Source: Pedobacter chinensis (GTDB lineage: Bacteria > Bacteroidota > Bacteroidia > Sphingobacteriales > Sphingobacteriaceae). Taken from it: a stretch of 64,000 nucleotides of DNA. Within the stretch, counting starts at the first letter, position 1. Each line of letters opens with the position of its first letter. The notes beneath the pieces were generated by a model that was not told the DNA's origin, did not search any database, and was given only the letters and a program-made list of their open reading frames with translations. The translations under genes and the position numbers were made by a program. The stretch lies in contig NZ_QPKV01000003.1 in assembly GCF_003339865.1 (NCBI RefSeq), forward strand, positions 620,001-684,000. The letters run 5' to 3'. Of the stretch, positions 26,260 to 34,027 are shown piece after piece.

Positions 26260-26787
26260 ATGAAAAAAATATTAATATTATTAACTGCAATATTCATTTC
26301 GACGGCTTCATTTAGCCAGACAAAAAAAGAAGGGGTTCATATCTATAATCCTGAGGCAAATGCAATGGCAGATTTGAAAGCGGCTACAGAAAAAGCAGCC
26401 AAAGCAAACAAACATGTGTTGGTACAAGTTGGTGGCAATTGGTGCACCTGGTGTATTGCATTTCACAACCTGGTTGATTCAACTCCGGTTTTAAAGCAAG
26501 CCATTAATGATAATTATGAATATGTTTTGGTAAACTGGGATAAAGATCACCACAATGATGAAGCCATGAAATATTTAGGTTTTCCTAATCGTTTTGGCTA
26601 TCCTGTTTTCGTGGTTTTGGATGGAAAGGGAAAAGTACTTCATATTGAGAATTCGGCCTATCTGGAAACTGACGAAGTTGGTACCGATGGCAAGAAAAAA
26701 GTTGGTCATGATGTGAAGAAAACCATTTCATTTTTAAAGGGATGGACTGTTGCTGCAGTAAACCCTGATACTTATAAAGCAAAATAA
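26260..26787 (+). CDS. Periplasmic thioredoxin-like protein
   Basis: A thioredoxin-fold protein (thioredoxin_7/DUF255-like) with a signal peptide, MKKILILLTAIFIS ending in SFSQ. The redox motif WCTWC follows VQVGGN, near residues 62-66 of the chosen frame, and the cis-proline loop is YPVFVVLDGKG. It should act as a disulfide reductase or chaperone in the periplasm. I choose the ATG at 26260 because the leader begins there; an in-frame ATG at 26212 would add 16 polar residues in front of the signal peptide. The leader region upstream is partly duplicated. Confidence 0.88.
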   Translation: MKKILILLTAIFISTASFSQTKKEGVHIYNPEANAMADLKAATEKAAKANKHVLVQVGGNWCTWCIAFHNLVDSTPVLKQAINDNYEYVLVNWDKDHHNDEAMKYLGFPNRFGYPVFVVLDGKGKVLHIENSAYLETDEVGTDGKKKVGHDVKKTISFLKGWTVAAVNPDTYKAK

Positions 26788-26839
26788 TGTAAGGGGTTAA
26801 AAGTATAAGGTTGGGGATAAATCAGTCTTCAATAAATAA

Positions 26840-26883
26840 AGCCGCAAATTTTCAGCTATTTAAAATCTGTGAATCTGCGGCTA
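26840..26883. terminator. Terminator between the thioredoxin-like and acidic protein genes
   Basis: AGCCGCA at the left pairs with TGCGGCT at the right, with further partial pairing inside and a T-rich tail on both strands. It lies between two convergent genes. Confidence 0.7.
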
Positions 26884-26887
26884 ATTT

Positions 26888-27100
26888 TTAATCATCCAAA
26901 TCGTCTTCATCATCCTCAATATCGTCTAAATTTAACTCATATGACGGTCTTGAGGCTTCGTCGGCTTGTTCCAGCAAATCTTTATCATGTTCAATGCTGG
27001 TACCATCGCCATCTAATTCATTTAAGTTTTCTGTATCATCCTCTCTTCGTAAGGCATCGTTTGGATCACTTGAGTAATCTTTGTCTTCTGGGTCTATCAT
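26888..27100 (-). CDS. Small highly acidic protein
   Basis: A 70-residue protein with a strongly acidic composition: about one third Asp and Glu, ending EDDEDDLDD, with a polar N-terminus MIDPEDKDYSSD. No fold or motif is recognised and it is probably disordered. It is convergent with the thioredoxin-like gene. An equally long frame on the opposite strand encodes a His/Leu/Arg-rich product of unlikely composition, so the minus strand is preferred. Confidence 0.6.
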   Translation of the reverse strand: MIDPEDKDYSSDPNDALRREDDTENLNELDGDGTSIEHDKDLLEQADEASRPSYELNLDDIEDDEDDLDD

Positions 27101-27168
27101 AACATTAAAATTTATAAATAGATAATGATTTTGATAGTAGAATTGTTTTGAGTTTTTTATTAGTGTTC

Positions 27169-27195
27169 GTCATACTGAATTCATTTCAGCATCTT
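27169..27195. repeat. Short palindromic intergenic repeat, GTCATACTGAA type
   Basis: CGTCATACTGAATTCATTTC followed by AGCATCT, with a CTGAA / TTCAG stem. The style is that of short intergenic palindromes common in Bacteroidetes genomes. Confidence 0.4.
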
Positions 27196-27287
27196 TTTTG
27201 CGCATAGTTCATCCACAAGATCTTTAAGAAATACAACGCTCCTTGTAAAAGTAATTCAATATCATGATGGGAGTAGTGTGTGTATAC

Positions 27288-27318
27288 AAAAAACGCTGAT
27301 GAAACCATCCAGCGTTTT
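27288..27318. terminator. Terminator of the GH3 gene
   Basis: AAAACGCTGATG pairs with CATCCAGCGTTTT (one-base bulge), followed by a T tract on the minus strand, 27 bp after the GH3 stop codon. Confidence 0.75.
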
Positions 27319-27344
27319 CTTAATGTCTTTATGGGGATAATTAC

Positions 27345-29045
27345 CTACAACCCATCGCCAAACTTATAGTTCGGTAAAATGCTAACAGGTAATTTTCCAG
27401 TTGGTACTAATCTGTTGTTGATTACTGCTGCTGCAGAAATTTGCATATAATCTTCTTTCTGGTAAGCTACAACCAAACCCCTGCTGTTCTCTAATCCTGG
27501 TAAACCTGCAAGGTTATAAGGGTTTGCAAACAATGCGAAAACAGCATTTTTGCCTGAAAGTTCTTTAATGAAATTTTTAACACCTGCATTTAAAGGAATG
27601 TTATTCGCTGGTCTGGAGCGGCTATCGTGAATGCCTACAATGACCTGGTCAAATGCCCCGATTTCACGGGCCACATTCGAGATTTGAGTGGCATTGGCAT
27701 CTTTGTCTAAAACGTAGTAAACAGAGTTGTAAAAACCTTTGGAGATTTCTTTCTGGAATCTTGTTACCGATGGAACGCCAATGCTGATAATTGCCGTTCT
27801 TCTAATCGGAATCATATTTTTGATGTATTCTTTTCCTCTTAACATAGTTACAGATGCATTTGCCAGTTCCTGCACCAAAGCATTGCTCTCTTTACGATTA
27901 ACATCAGCAATAATACCTTGGGTGGCGATTGTATCCCGATTGTTTAAACCCGCCCAATACTTTGCAGTTAATATCTTACGCACACTTTCATCAATGGATT
28001 TCATATCAATTCTTCCCTGACGAACAGCTCTTCTAACCAACCTTACCGCTCTATCGCTGTTTTCGGATAGTTCTAAAATATCGTTTCCTGCAATGATGCC
28101 CAGTAAATCGGCTTCGCCATCTTTAAAATATTTTACCACACCTTTCATGTCCATTGCATCAGAAATAACCAGACCTTTAAAACCTAATTGTTGTTTCAAA
28201 ATGCCTGTAACAATCGGCTTTGATAGGGTAGAAGGTAAATTAGGTGTATTATCCAGTGAAGGAATATTCATGTGTGCAATCATCACACCAGATGCGCCCT
28301 GCTTGATCAGCTCTTTAAATGGATACATCTCCAGACTATCTAGTCTGCCGGCACTAAAATTAAGTTGGGGTAGATCGTAATGTGAATCTACATCAGTATC
28401 GCCATGGCCAGGAAAATGCTTCAATGTGGTCAATAAACCGCCATCCTGCATTCCCTTCATATAAGCAGCAGTTTTGTTTGCTACGTTATATTTGTTCTCA
28501 CCAAAAGAACGGTAATTGATAACAGGATTTTTTGGATTGTTATTAATATCTGCATCGGGAGCTAAATTCATTTGCATGCCTAAACGTTTAAAATCTTTAG
28601 CAACTTCTATCCCCATTCTATATAGCAAATCTTTATTTTGGATAGCGCCCAAAGTCATTTGATATGGATAGGAAATGGTACTATCCAAACGCATTCCTAA
28701 GCCCCATTCGCCATCATTGGCTACAATCAAAGGTACTCTGCTTACCTTCTGGTAAGCATTGGTTACAGCAGCCTGTCTGCCAGGGCCGCCCTGAAAGAAA
28801 ATGACACCGCCAAGTTGTTCTTTTCTAATGACCACACCAACTGAATCAGAATATTTTTTGCCCAGATTGGTATGTGCTCTAACAAAAAACATTTGCGCAA
28901 TCCGCTCTCTGCGGTTCAATTTTTTAAAAACGGAATCAACCCATTTGGGCTGATTAGCTAACATTTCTAAATAAGTTTGTTTTTGTGCGTTTACTGAAAA
29001 TGCTGAAACGCAGAAAATAATAAGGAGGAATAAGTTTTTTTTCAC
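27345..29045 (-). CDS. Glycoside hydrolase family 3 protein (beta-N-acetylhexosaminidase type)
   Basis: An exported 566-residue GH3 enzyme. After a signal peptide ending in VNAQ, the barrel has the family blocks MFFVRAH, VANDGEWGLGMRLD, LAPDADIN, the signature KHFPGHGDTDVDSH and the nucleophile region ISDAMDMKG. The C-terminal 200 residues are the second GH3 domain. The start is GTG at 29043-29045. In many Bacteroidetes the homologous protein continues into a serine-hydrolase (beta-lactamase-like) domain and is about 1000 residues; here it stops after FGDGL. The substrate is probably a GlcNAc-containing glycan such as peptidoglycan. Confidence 0.9.
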   Translation of the reverse strand: MKKNLFLLIIFCVSAFSVNAQKQTYLEMLANQPKWVDSVFKKLNRRERIAQMFFVRAHTNLGKKYSDSVGVVIRKEQLGGVIFFQGGPGRQAAVTNAYQKVSRVPLIVANDGEWGLGMRLDSTISYPYQMTLGAIQNKDLLYRMGIEVAKDFKRLGMQMNLAPDADINNNPKNPVINYRSFGENKYNVANKTAAYMKGMQDGGLLTTLKHFPGHGDTDVDSHYDLPQLNFSAGRLDSLEMYPFKELIKQGASGVMIAHMNIPSLDNTPNLPSTLSKPIVTGILKQQLGFKGLVISDAMDMKGVVKYFKDGEADLLGIIAGNDILELSENSDRAVRLVRRAVRQGRIDMKSIDESVRKILTAKYWAGLNNRDTIATQGIIADVNRKESNALVQELANASVTMLRGKEYIKNMIPIRRTAIISIGVPSVTRFQKEISKGFYNSVYYVLDKDANATQISNVAREIGAFDQVIVGIHDSRSRPANNIPLNAGVKNFIKELSGKNAVFALFANPYNLAGLPGLENSRGLVVAYQKEDYMQISAAAVINNRLVPTGKLPVSILPNYKFGDGL

Positions 29046-29324
29046 GTAAGTTTTGTTGTTCTGATTGGGCTAAATTAATAAGTAATAATCGAATTAAACA
29101 AAAACCACTCCAAGTAATTGATTTAATACAATAAGTTGTGTGTAAAGATTCTTTTGCTATGATGCAGAAGATTGAAACATTTTTTCTCTATAGGATCAGG
29201 ATTTTTTTGTTACCCTCTGCAAGCCCTGAAAATGCATTCCAATATCAAAAAAATAAAACATAATCAAGTATCGGGGGTTAATACAATAGCGCTCTGCCAA
29301 TATGTTTAACTAAAATTTATCGTT

Positions 29325-29504
29325 ATGAAAAATGTAAATACACCCAAAAACAATCCTACAACACAAGGAAGTTCGATAGCTGACAGAGCAAATCACGATG
29401 TTAAAGTTGATAAGAAAATTCAAGGTATAACAAACGGTGGCGGGCAACGCTCTGATCAAACATCGAATAAGGATAATCAGCGTAAATACGATAATAAAAA
29501 ATAA
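29325..29504 (+). CDS. Small hydrophilic protein, 59 residues
   Basis: A 59-codon frame, MKNVNTPKNNPTTQGSS to QRKYDNKK, ending at TAA 29502-29504. It is rich in Asn, Gln, Lys, Asp and Gly, and has no hydrophobic segment, so it should be a disordered cytosolic protein. It stands alone in a 560-bp gap between the GH3 gene and the NAD-binding protein. A palindromic element follows nine bases later and may be its terminator. Function unknown. Confidence 0.6.
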   Translation: MKNVNTPKNNPTTQGSSIADRANHDVKVDKKIQGITNGGGQRSDQTSNKDNQRKYDNKK

Positions 29505-29512
29505 TTATTTCT

Positions 29513-29569
29513 GTCATTCAAGAGCTTGTCGAAAACCATTGATAGCTTTTCGGCAAGCTCAATATGACG
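29513..29569. repeat. Palindromic element after the 59-codon gene
   Basis: An inverted repeat with arms GAGCTTGTCGAAAA and TTTTCGGCAAGCTC (one mismatch), framed by GTCAT and ATGAC. It resembles the other GTCAT...ATGAC elements in the window and could act as a bidirectional terminator. Confidence 0.65.
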
Positions 29570-29606
29570 AAATCTGCCCTTCATTCAATGTGTTTACCAT
29601 CTAACA

Positions 29607-30284
29607 TTACGATGGTTCTTTCGCCAGCTTAATGATATCTTTTCCTTCTAAAATTCGCCGCTCGTTATTGTGGCTTAAAGTGTTTATCATGGCGTTGCCA
29701 AGCTCAGCCATGGTGCAAAAACCATCTGGATAAATTGCTCTTCCAATAGGGAAGACCCAATTGATGTAGCTGTAAAATTTATGAACATATTTTTGTGGTG
29801 CTACTGGTTTAATAAATCCCGGGCGAAAATTGTAAACCTGTTCAAAAGGTAATTTCATTAAATCTTTCTCTGTTTTACCTTTTACCCTTGCCCATTTCAT
29901 TCTGCCATTTTCATTAGTGCCGCTGCCAGAAACATAACAAAAAGTCATATCATGATTTAATTTGCTCAATGTCTCAGCAATATGCATCGTTAATGTATAT
30001 GTCATTTTGTAATAAGTATCATCATCTACCCCTATAGATGATATGCCAAGACAAAAAAAGCAGGCATTATAGCCTTTTAACTGATCTTCAAGAGGAGAGA
30101 AATTGAAAAAATCCTGATGAATGATTTCTTTCAGTTTTGCATGGATATAACCACAAGGTTTCCTGTTAATTACTAAAACGGAGTCTACTTCAGGGCTGTT
30201 TAAGCATTGAATTAAAACCCCTTCTCCAACCATTCCCGTACTTCCGGTAATGATTACATTATTAATAGCTCTTGTTTTTCTCAT
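29607..30284 (-). CDS. NAD(P)-binding Rossmann-fold protein
   Basis: A 225-residue oxidoreductase-like protein of the atypical short-chain/epimerase type. The dinucleotide-binding loop is VIITGSTGMVGEGVL near residues 10-24. ACFFCLGIS near 74-82 and YVSGSGTNENGRMKWARVKGKTE contain the position of a Ser-x-Lys type active site. The C-terminal NFRPGFIKP block is seen in the NAD(P)H-binding group (YwnB-like). The substrate is unknown. It has no operon partner. Confidence 0.8.
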   Translation of the reverse strand: MRKTRAINNVIITGSTGMVGEGVLIQCLNSPEVDSVLVINRKPCGYIHAKLKEIIHQDFFNFSPLEDQLKGYNACFFCLGISSIGVDDDTYYKMTYTLTMHIAETLSKLNHDMTFCYVSGSGTNENGRMKWARVKGKTEKDLMKLPFEQVYNFRPGFIKPVAPQKYVHKFYSYINWVFPIGRAIYPDGFCTMAELGNAMINTLSHNNERRILEGKDIIKLAKEPS

Positions 30285-30451
30285 GGAAATGATTTTTATA
30301 TTGATTAACTTTTAAAGTTAATCTTTGTTTGGCTTGATAATCAGCTACAACTTTTTTATATCAGTATTTCATCGTTTATCTGGCTTTATGATTACTTTTT
30401 TCATTTGAAATTTTGATCAGAATGAGCTTAAAATTTAGGTTCGCAACAAAA

Positions 30452-30479
30452 AAGGGTTCCGATATTTATCGAAACCCTT
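30452..30479. terminator. Terminator of the S9 peptidase gene
   Basis: AAGGGTTCCGA pairs with TCGAAACCCTT (one mismatch), with a poly-A/poly-T flank, 18 bp after the stop codon of the S9 peptidase. Confidence 0.75.
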
Positions 30480-30496
30480 AATGTTTTAATTTAGAA

Positions 30497-32635
30497 TTAT
30501 CTGATTGTTGTTCCAGTCATTTTATAATCTTTTGGTGGTTCTGCACCTAAAAGATGCTGAACAAAATAATCCCACCTCCTCCTCATCATATAAGGAGAAT
30601 AGGCGCCATAACCATGTGCGCTATTTGGAAATAATACCAAATCAAAAGATTTGTTTGCTTTTTGAAGTGCCTCAACAACTAATAATGTGTTATAAGGAGG
30701 AACGTTATCATCCATCATTCCATGAACAAGCATCAATTTTCCTTTTAAATTCTGGGCATGATTTTGATTTGCCTGCGCTTCATAATCAGAATTTTCTGCT
30801 AATCCATTGTAGCGTTCACCCCAGTCATCCTCGTAATTCCTGTTATCATGATTTCCTGATTCAGAAATGCCAACTTTAAAGAAATCGGGGTAACGGAACA
30901 TAGCTGTTGCAGTTGCAAAACCACCGCCTGAGTGTCCCCAAATTCCAACCCTGGTTGTATCAATAGGATATTTTGCTGAAAGTTGTTTTATGGCAGTAAT
31001 TTGATCTGGCAAAGTATTTTCAGCCATGTTTCCATAGCTCATATCATGAAAACTTTTGGAGCGGCCAGGGTTGCTCGTCCCTTCAATTACGACAACGATA
31101 AAACCCAATTCGGCTAAAGCCTGGTGGTCGCCACGCGATGCTGAAAAAAACCAGCTGCCAACACTTCCGCCCTGTGGACCAGGATAAATATAATCTATTA
31201 CAGGATACTTTTTACCAGCGTCCATTTTTGTTGGTGTAAATACCAGACCATAAATATCAGTTGTTCCATCATGTGCCTTTACTGAAACTGGTGCTGGCGC
31301 TTTCCAGCCCGTTGCAATCAATCTCGAAACGTCAGTTTTTTCTAACTCCTTGATTAATTTCCCATTTAAATCTCTAAGCACAACAACAGATGGAACATTA
31401 GGTTGCGAATAGTTATCTATGAAATATTTCTCTGAAGGAGAAAGTGTAACCATATGATTTCCTTCTTCAGGCGTTAATAAGGTTAAGTTTTTGCCATCAA
31501 ATCCTATTTTATAAAAATGCCCAAAATATGGATTCCCTTTTTCTTTGCCGTTAGCCATGAAATAAAGTGTGCGTGTTTTCTCATCAACTTTAAGCAGACG
31601 CGTAACCACCCAATCTCCCTTTGTGATTTGATTTTTTACTTTTCCTGTTGTTGCATCATAAAGGTAAAGATGCCCCCAATTGTCTCTTTCCGAGTACCAG
31701 ATAATTTCCTTGGTTGATGGTAAATATCTCCAGTTGATCATCCCCTGACCTGATTCGTACTGAGTTTTTACAGTTTCTTCAAAAACTTCACGTACTGCTC
31801 CGGTGCTTGCATTGGCAATGCGGAATTTTTCATTTTTATGATCGCGGGAAGTAGATACAAAGGCAACTTCTGAGCCATCTGCTTTCCAATCGATATCATC
31901 AAAAGTTCCGCTGCTGGAAATATCATCACTTAAAGTGCCCCGATGTGGATCGGGAGCGATATTTAAAGAGATTACTTTAGGGTTTTCTACATCAATGATT
32001 ACCCGTCTGATGGTTGCAATTTCTTTATCTCCAGGTAAAGGATATTTCCATGCTTCTAGTTTCGGTGCGCCAACATTGGTGGTAGCCAAATACATATCTT
32101 TCGAATTCCTTTGATCTTGTTGAAAGGTTGCAATTTTTTTAGAATCGGGTGACCAACGCAAAATTGGTGCATCGCTATGTCTCCAACCTGCATTATCCGT
32201 TGCGTAGCCATAATCTTTAATTCCATCGGTTGTTAGCTGGGTAAGTTGCCCGGATGCAATATCTTTAACGTAAAGATTATAATCCTTTATTAAGATTGCC
32301 TTTTTACCATCAGGTGAAATGACTTCATTTCCTCCGCCTCTCCTTCTTGCTGGCGGGGGAGAGACTGTGCTACCATATTCAGTAGTTAGGGTTTTCGTTT
32401 TCTTTTCAGGATCGACCAAAAAAGTTTGAGTACCAGCTGCATTTCTAGCCGTGTACCAAAATTTATCGCCTGGAAGCCAATTCGGCGATACGCCTGCGTT
32501 ATCGATATATTTTGCAGTGTTATAGCCCATAAAGCTTTCCGCTCTTTCGTAATCCTGAGCGGTTAATGCTTTTTGCTGAGCATTTGCTGTAACAACGAAA
32601 GCACATGCCGTTACAGTAAACCAAAATTTATTCAT
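30497..32635 (-). CDS. S9 family peptidase (dipeptidyl peptidase IV type)
   Basis: A 712-residue exported serine peptidase. After a signal peptide ending in ANAQ, residues 60-450 form the DPP-IV N-terminal beta-propeller (repeats such as ISPDGKKAILI and RWSPDSKKIATF). The C-terminal alpha/beta-hydrolase has the nucleophile in WGHSGGGFA, a DNVPP block with the Asp, and AHGYG with the His. DPP-IV type enzymes remove X-Pro dipeptides in the periplasm. An odd arginine-rich insert (PPPARRRGGG) sits near residue 95. Single-gene unit. Confidence 0.92.
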   Translation of the reverse strand: MNKFWFTVTACAFVVTANAQQKALTAQDYERAESFMGYNTAKYIDNAGVSPNWLPGDKFWYTARNAAGTQTFLVDPEKKTKTLTTEYGSTVSPPPARRRGGGNEVISPDGKKAILIKDYNLYVKDIASGQLTQLTTDGIKDYGYATDNAGWRHSDAPILRWSPDSKKIATFQQDQRNSKDMYLATTNVGAPKLEAWKYPLPGDKEIATIRRVIIDVENPKVISLNIAPDPHRGTLSDDISSSGTFDDIDWKADGSEVAFVSTSRDHKNEKFRIANASTGAVREVFEETVKTQYESGQGMINWRYLPSTKEIIWYSERDNWGHLYLYDATTGKVKNQITKGDWVVTRLLKVDEKTRTLYFMANGKEKGNPYFGHFYKIGFDGKNLTLLTPEEGNHMVTLSPSEKYFIDNYSQPNVPSVVVLRDLNGKLIKELEKTDVSRLIATGWKAPAPVSVKAHDGTTDIYGLVFTPTKMDAGKKYPVIDYIYPGPQGGSVGSWFFSASRGDHQALAELGFIVVVIEGTSNPGRSKSFHDMSYGNMAENTLPDQITAIKQLSAKYPIDTTRVGIWGHSGGGFATATAMFRYPDFFKVGISESGNHDNRNYEDDWGERYNGLAENSDYEAQANQNHAQNLKGKLMLVHGMMDDNVPPYNTLLVVEALQKANKSFDLVLFPNSAHGYGAYSPYMMRRRWDYFVQHLLGAEPPKDYKMTGTTIR

Positions 32636-33239
32636 AAATCTGTTAGTTAATCTTTGCGATAAAAATAATACTGTTTTGGCAGTTCAAATTAATTTATCAA
32701 TAATAATACAATGAAAATTTACCAGATCTTGCTTCTTTAAATACAATTTATGATATTTCTATATCTTCATCTGTTCTATTTACCCGATGCTTTGTCTGCA
32801 TTTAGCCATTGAAAACTGATATGTTTTTCATTCACTTTGGTAGCGTAAGATAAGTTGTTAAACACAAAAGCCTTGCAAATTTAAGAGGGAACTGAAAAAA
32901 GTCCTTACCAAAACTAATCGAATAAAAAACGATTAAAAAATGGAGATTTGACCCTTTGAGAATCGATTATTTGAGCAGATAGCTTTAGAAAGTTTCAAAT
33001 ATTAAAAGGAAAATGGCTTATGAAGACAAAAATTCATAAGCCATTTTTTAGTAGGTAGTTTTTCAGGGCCCTAATTTAATGGCAAGGCTTTCGGACTTCT
33101 AATAGAATCTTACAGCAGAGAGGGAGATATCACAGTCGAACGCCTCATATCCTTTTAACCTTTTCTGACAGTCTTAAAGGGGTATAAGCATAGTAGCATA
33201 TAAATGTTTTTCACTTCATTTACCCTTTAAAAAAGCATA
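32636..33239. other. Gene-free stretch upstream of the 47-codon gene
   Basis: No convincing frame on either strand. The region is AT-rich and contains the hairpin at 33014-33048. It is the left part of a 1.2-kb gene-poor patch that begins just upstream of the S9 peptidase gene. Confidence 0.6.
33014..33048. terminator. Isolated terminator-like hairpin
   Basis: AATGGCTTATGAA and TTCATAAGCCATT form a 13-bp stem followed by a T run. No gene ends nearby on either strand. Confidence 0.65.
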
Positions 33240-33383
33240 ATGGAAAAAGTCACTATAAAACAGGCTCAAAAGCTACTTAAAGACGATGGAATTATACTTA
33301 ATGAAGAACAAACCAAGCTAGTGTTAGATTTTTTATATGAAATGACAGAAATAGCTGTCAGATCAATATCTGAAGATCGATGA
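33240..33383 (+). CDS. Small protein, 47 residues, accessory-type
   Basis: A 47-codon frame starting MEKVTIKQAQKLLKDDGI, continuing NEEQTKLVLDFLYEM and ending SEDR at TGA 33381-33383. The composition is normal, with two amphipathic helices. Very similar small proteins (a VTIKQAQ-LLK ... EEQ-x-VLDFLY-x-MAEIA pattern) occur in Bacteroidetes near integrases and other mobile-element genes. That link comes from memory of the pattern and not from a search. No integrase is visible within the window. Confidence 0.6.
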   Translation: MEKVTIKQAQKLLKDDGIILNEEQTKLVLDFLYEMTEIAVRSISEDR

Positions 33384-33828
33384 GGGTAATCTTCACTAGA
33401 TTGTCTACTTAGCTCTGAATACGCTCACAAATGCGTTCGTTTTGTGAGACAGTTTCTTTGCACTTCTAAAGTTTGCAATTTAGCGCAATAGGAACTGGAT
33501 AAATAATCGTTTCTTTATATTTATTATATTATAACCGGCACTAAGTAAGGCGGTTTTTTCTCCTATCTAGCTATTTTGGCGATTACAGATGGCAACAATC
33601 GTGGCAGATATAGTCCATGCTCATTAAAACGAATGTTATTTTAACTAGTTGGCATCATCAACCCTTATTGATATACCCAATGTATCAGCTTATAAATTAC
33701 ATATTAGCTCTGGTAAACATAAATAGGTTGACCATTCTTTTAATGATCAACCTATTTGTTTGAGGTAATTTTGAAAATTGACCCTTTAGCTAGGAAACCT
33801 ATCGGATTAATCAAATGCCGATGTTAAT
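33384..33828. other. Gene-free stretch with an isolated hairpin
   Basis: No frame is supported. It contains a short palindrome near 33420-33450 (CTCACAAA / TTTGTGAG) and the terminator-like stem at 33721-33757. Confidence 0.55.
33721..33757. terminator. Terminator-like hairpin downstream of the membrane protein gene
   Basis: AAATAGGTTGA (33721-33731) pairs perfectly with TCAACCTATTT (33747-33757). It lies about 70 bp past the stop of the small membrane protein gene, so it is a plausible terminator for the two-gene lipoprotein unit on the minus strand. Confidence 0.65.
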
Positions 33829-34020
33829 TTAGATATTCTTATCAAGGTTATAAATTGCTATGTATACTATCGCTGCAACAATTGTCATAAGTAATAGAGA
33901 AAGAGAATCTCCTTTTACCTTATCAAAATTATTTCTCCGATAAGATCTTAAAATATCGAAAATCTTTTTCGGAAAAAACAGGATTATAATTAACGCGAAA
34001 AATAAATACATCATGTACAT
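33829..34020 (-). CDS. Small membrane protein paired with a lipoprotein gene
   Basis: A 63-residue protein from the ATG at 34018-34020 (MYMMYLFFALII); an upstream start at 34062 would overlap the preceding gene by 35 bases. It has two membrane helices, near residues 4-17 and 42-58, joined by a basic loop (RSYRRNNFDKVKGD). It starts eight bases after the stop of the lipoprotein gene, so the two are co-transcribed. No family is recognised. Its size and topology are like those of immunity proteins for membrane-active toxins, which is only a guess. Confidence 0.55.
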   Translation of the reverse strand: MYMMYLFFALIIILFFPKKIFDILRSYRRNNFDKVKGDSLSLLLMTIVAAIVYIAIYNLDKNI

Positions 34021-34027
34021 ATTATTC

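Noticed and set aside
26869-27102. Plus-strand 77-codon frame opposite the acidic gene
   Set aside because: It would encode a protein of mostly His, Leu and Arg, the complement pattern of acidic codons; the minus frame is the credible one.
33113-33145. Possible att copy of the tRNA-Ser 3' end (GAGAGGGAG ... TCGAACG)
   Set aside because: It resembles the tRNA end only in short blocks with gaps; not enough for an attachment site.
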